From assembly GCA_965652565.1 (NCBI GenBank), contig CBFGWL010000028.1, positions 1 through 31,684 on the forward strand: 31,684 nucleotides of DNA, in the 5' to 3' direction. The DNA is from RSA11 sp965652565 (GTDB lineage Bacteria; Actinomycetota; Thermoleophilia; Solirubrobacterales; 70-9). Below the pieces are notes generated by a model. It had not been told where the DNA came from. It did not search any database and was given only the letters and a program-made list of their open reading frames with translations. Positions 30,505 to 31,684 of the stretch are shown piece by piece. How positions within the stretch are numbered: the first letter of the stretch is position 1; every line of letters begins with the position of its first letter. The position numbers and the translations under genes are program-made.

Positions 30505-31249
30505 GGAGGTGCTGCGAGTCGAAGGGCTCGTCGCGGGCTACACGCCCGAGGTCGACATCCTGCGCGGCGTCGACATCACCGTGGGACGCGGCGAGATCGT
30601 CACGATCGTGGGCCCCAACGGCGCGGGCAAGTCGACGCTCATGAAGTCGGTGTTCGGGCTCGTCCCGCCGCGCGAAGGCTCGGTGACGCTGCACGGCGAG
30701 GACATCACTGGGCTGGCGCCGCACTCCGTGACGCGCAAGGGCGTGACCTACGTGCCGCAGCTCGACAACGTCTTCCCCAGCCTCACCGTCGAGGAGAACC
30801 TGGGCTTGGGAGCGCTCGGCGTCCCCGACAACGTGGTGCGCGAGCGGATGGAGCGCATGTACGCGTTCTTCCCGCGCCTCGAGGAGCGCCGCATGCAGGC
30901 CGCGGGCACGATGTCGGGCGGCGAGCGCCAGATGGTCGCAATGGCCCGCGCGCTCATGCCCGAGCCCGAGATCGTCCTGCTCGACGAGCCTTCGGCGGGG
31001 CTCGCCCCTGCGTTCGTCGACGCGATCTTCGAGAAGGTGATGGAGATCAACCGCGCCGGCGTCACGATCCTGATGGTCGAGCAGAACGCGCGCCGCGCGC
31101 TCGCCCTCTCCCACCGCGGCTACGTGCTCGACCTCGGCCAGAACCGCTTCCAGGGCCCGGGCCCCGAGCTGATCGCGGACCCCAAGGTCGCCGACCTGTA
31201 CCTGGGCGGCGGCACGGGCCGCGTGGACGCAACGGCACAGGACTCGTAG
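30491..31249 (+). CDS. livF: Branched-chain amino acid-type ABC transporter ATP-binding protein (LivF family)
   Basis: ATPase subunit 2 of the importer. Walker A GPNGAGKST, Q-loop YVPQLDNVFPSL, signature MSGGERQMVAMARALM, Walker B IVLLDEPSAGLAPAFVD and the terminal VEQNARRAL (Gln-Asn in place of the usual switch His-Asp, normal for LivF) are all seen. 252 aa from TTG 30491; GTG 30482 would add three residues. It is last in the operon. No periplasmic binding-protein gene follows within the remaining 435 bases. Confidence 0.93.
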   Translation: MAQAEEVLRVEGLVAGYTPEVDILRGVDITVGRGEIVTIVGPNGAGKSTLMKSVFGLVPPREGSVTLHGEDITGLAPHSVTRKGVTYVPQLDNVFPSLTVEENLGLGALGVPDNVVRERMERMYAFFPRLEERRMQAAGTMSGGERQMVAMARALMPEPEIVLLDEPSAGLAPAFVDAIFEKVMEINRAGVTILMVEQNARRALALSHRGYVLDLGQNRFQGPGPELIADPKVADLYLGGGTGRVDATAQDS

Positions 31250-31259
31250 CGGGGCTTCC

Positions 31260-31291
31260 GCGCGCCGGGGAACGGCGCCGGGGTGGCGCGC
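31260..31291 (+). terminator. GC-rich hairpin after livF
   Basis: GCGCGCC (31260-31266) pairs with GGCGCGC (31285-31291) around an 18-base loop that itself holds the palindrome GGCGCC. It starts 11 bases past the livF stop. No U-run follows, as is common for GC-rich actinobacteria. Probable transcription end or RNA 3' stabiliser. Confidence 0.45.
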
Positions 31292-31325
31292 TGCGTTCGC
31301 GGCGGCGTGGTCGGGGCGTGCGCGG

Positions 31326-31345
31326 CGACGCCGGCGCCGGCGTCG
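31326..31345. repeat. Perfect 20-bp palindrome
   Basis: CGACGCCGGCGCCGGCGTCG reads the same on both strands. It lies between the livF hairpin and the tandem array. It could form a cruciform or RNA hairpin, or be a protein site; in DNA this rich in GC a chance origin is less improbable than it looks. Confidence 0.5.
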
Positions 31346-31380
31346 GGGTTGGGCGGCGAAGGAGGGGGTCGCATTGGAGG

Positions 31381-31684
31381 AATCGCGAACTCGCGGGCAC
31401 CCCGCCACGCGAAATCGCAGTTACGACGACGGGATCGTCGCAATCGCGACCTCACGGGAGCACGCTTCACGAGTGCGTGATTTCGACGATGGGGTCGTCG
31501 TAATCGCGAATTCGCGAGGGGCACCCACACGAACCCGCGATTACGTCACACAGCGCAACGAGATCACTGCTTCGATCCGAGCCCTCCCGCGAACCCCGCG
31601 ATCCCGTCACATAAGGGAGCGAGATCAAGGGTTCGATCGCAAACCGAGAGGCGAACCTGCGATCCCGTCACCCGCACGCCCGCC
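31381..31684. repeat. Degenerate tandem array, about five units of 60-61 bp, running off the right edge
   Basis: Units begin at 31381, 31441, 31501, 31561 and 31622. Units 1 and 3 share AATCGCGAA-TCGCG near the start and GGGCACCC/GGCACCC further in. Units 1 and 2 end alike with CGACGA-5 bases-TCGTCG, a 6-bp stem. Units 3-5 share GCGAT-2 bases-CGTCAC, and units 4 and 5 share AGATCA and TTCGATC. Unit 3 contains the perfect palindrome TCGCGAATTCGCGA (31504-31517). I see no open frame with coding character here. The bases from 31292 to 31380 apart from the palindrome hold nothing recognisable. Confidence 0.7.

Noticed and set aside
31381..31684. CRISPR array
   Set aside because: Units are contiguous with no alternation of identical repeats and unique spacers, repeat identity is too low, and no cas genes are present.

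Overview
The window is gene-dense, very GC-rich DNA. Coding sits almost edge to edge, starts are often GTG, and many gene junctions overlap by 1-4 bases (ATGA or GTGA). SepF, an Asp-type MurA and the bias to G/C third positions point to a high-GC actinobacterium. The short HisG plus HisZ pair, in place of the long HisG of actinomycetes, makes a deep lineage such as Thermoleophilia my best guess. That placement is inference; there is no rRNA here to settle it.

Layout. (1) 1-6530, minus strand: a housekeeping run transcribed right to left. It comprises a CCA-adding/poly(A) polymerase-type nucleotidyltransferase, PgeF (YfiH), YggS (PLP homeostasis), SepF, ProC, YggT, LspA, an RluA-type pseudouridine synthase, and ribosomal protein S2, whose C-terminus runs off the left edge. 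(2) 6538-8181, plus: a PQQ-type beta-propeller protein with a membrane helix and a long Lys/Arg tail; its true start codon is unclear. (3) 8193-13586: a divergent catabolic island. The minus arm holds a sugar 3-epimerase-like TIM barrel, an FAD-linked oxidase and a creatininase-family hydrolase. The plus arm holds a Tm-1-like/UPF0261 protein and a DeoR-type repressor. The arms are separated by an AT-richer promoter region with a near-perfect palindrome. (4) 13583-20938, minus: murA, then hisZ-G-D-B-H-A, a small unknown protein, and hisF. (5) 21024-26147, plus: an HD-domain protein, an alpha/beta hydrolase with a basic Arg/Gln/Gly tail, and a MacB/Lol-type ABC ATPase with its two-FtsX-domain permease. 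(6) 26159-27583: a duplicated zinc-finger protein divergent from an unusual isocitrate/isopropylmalate dehydrogenase relative. (7) 27634-31249, plus: a branched-chain amino acid-type ABC importer (livH-M-G-F) without a binding-protein gene. (8) 31250-31684: non-coding DNA with GC palindromes and about five degenerate tandem copies of a 60-61 bp unit reaching the right edge.

How it fits together. The his block encodes most of histidine synthesis (hisI, hisE, hisC and hisN are not here). The left block joins division, cell-envelope and translation functions in an order familiar from Gram-positive genomes. The divergent island looks like a substrate-inducible pathway for an unidentified polyol, sugar acid or cyclitol. 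It and the terminal repeat array are the parts least explained by known systems. The MurA active site carries Asp in place of the usual Cys, which predicts intrinsic fosfomycin resistance.
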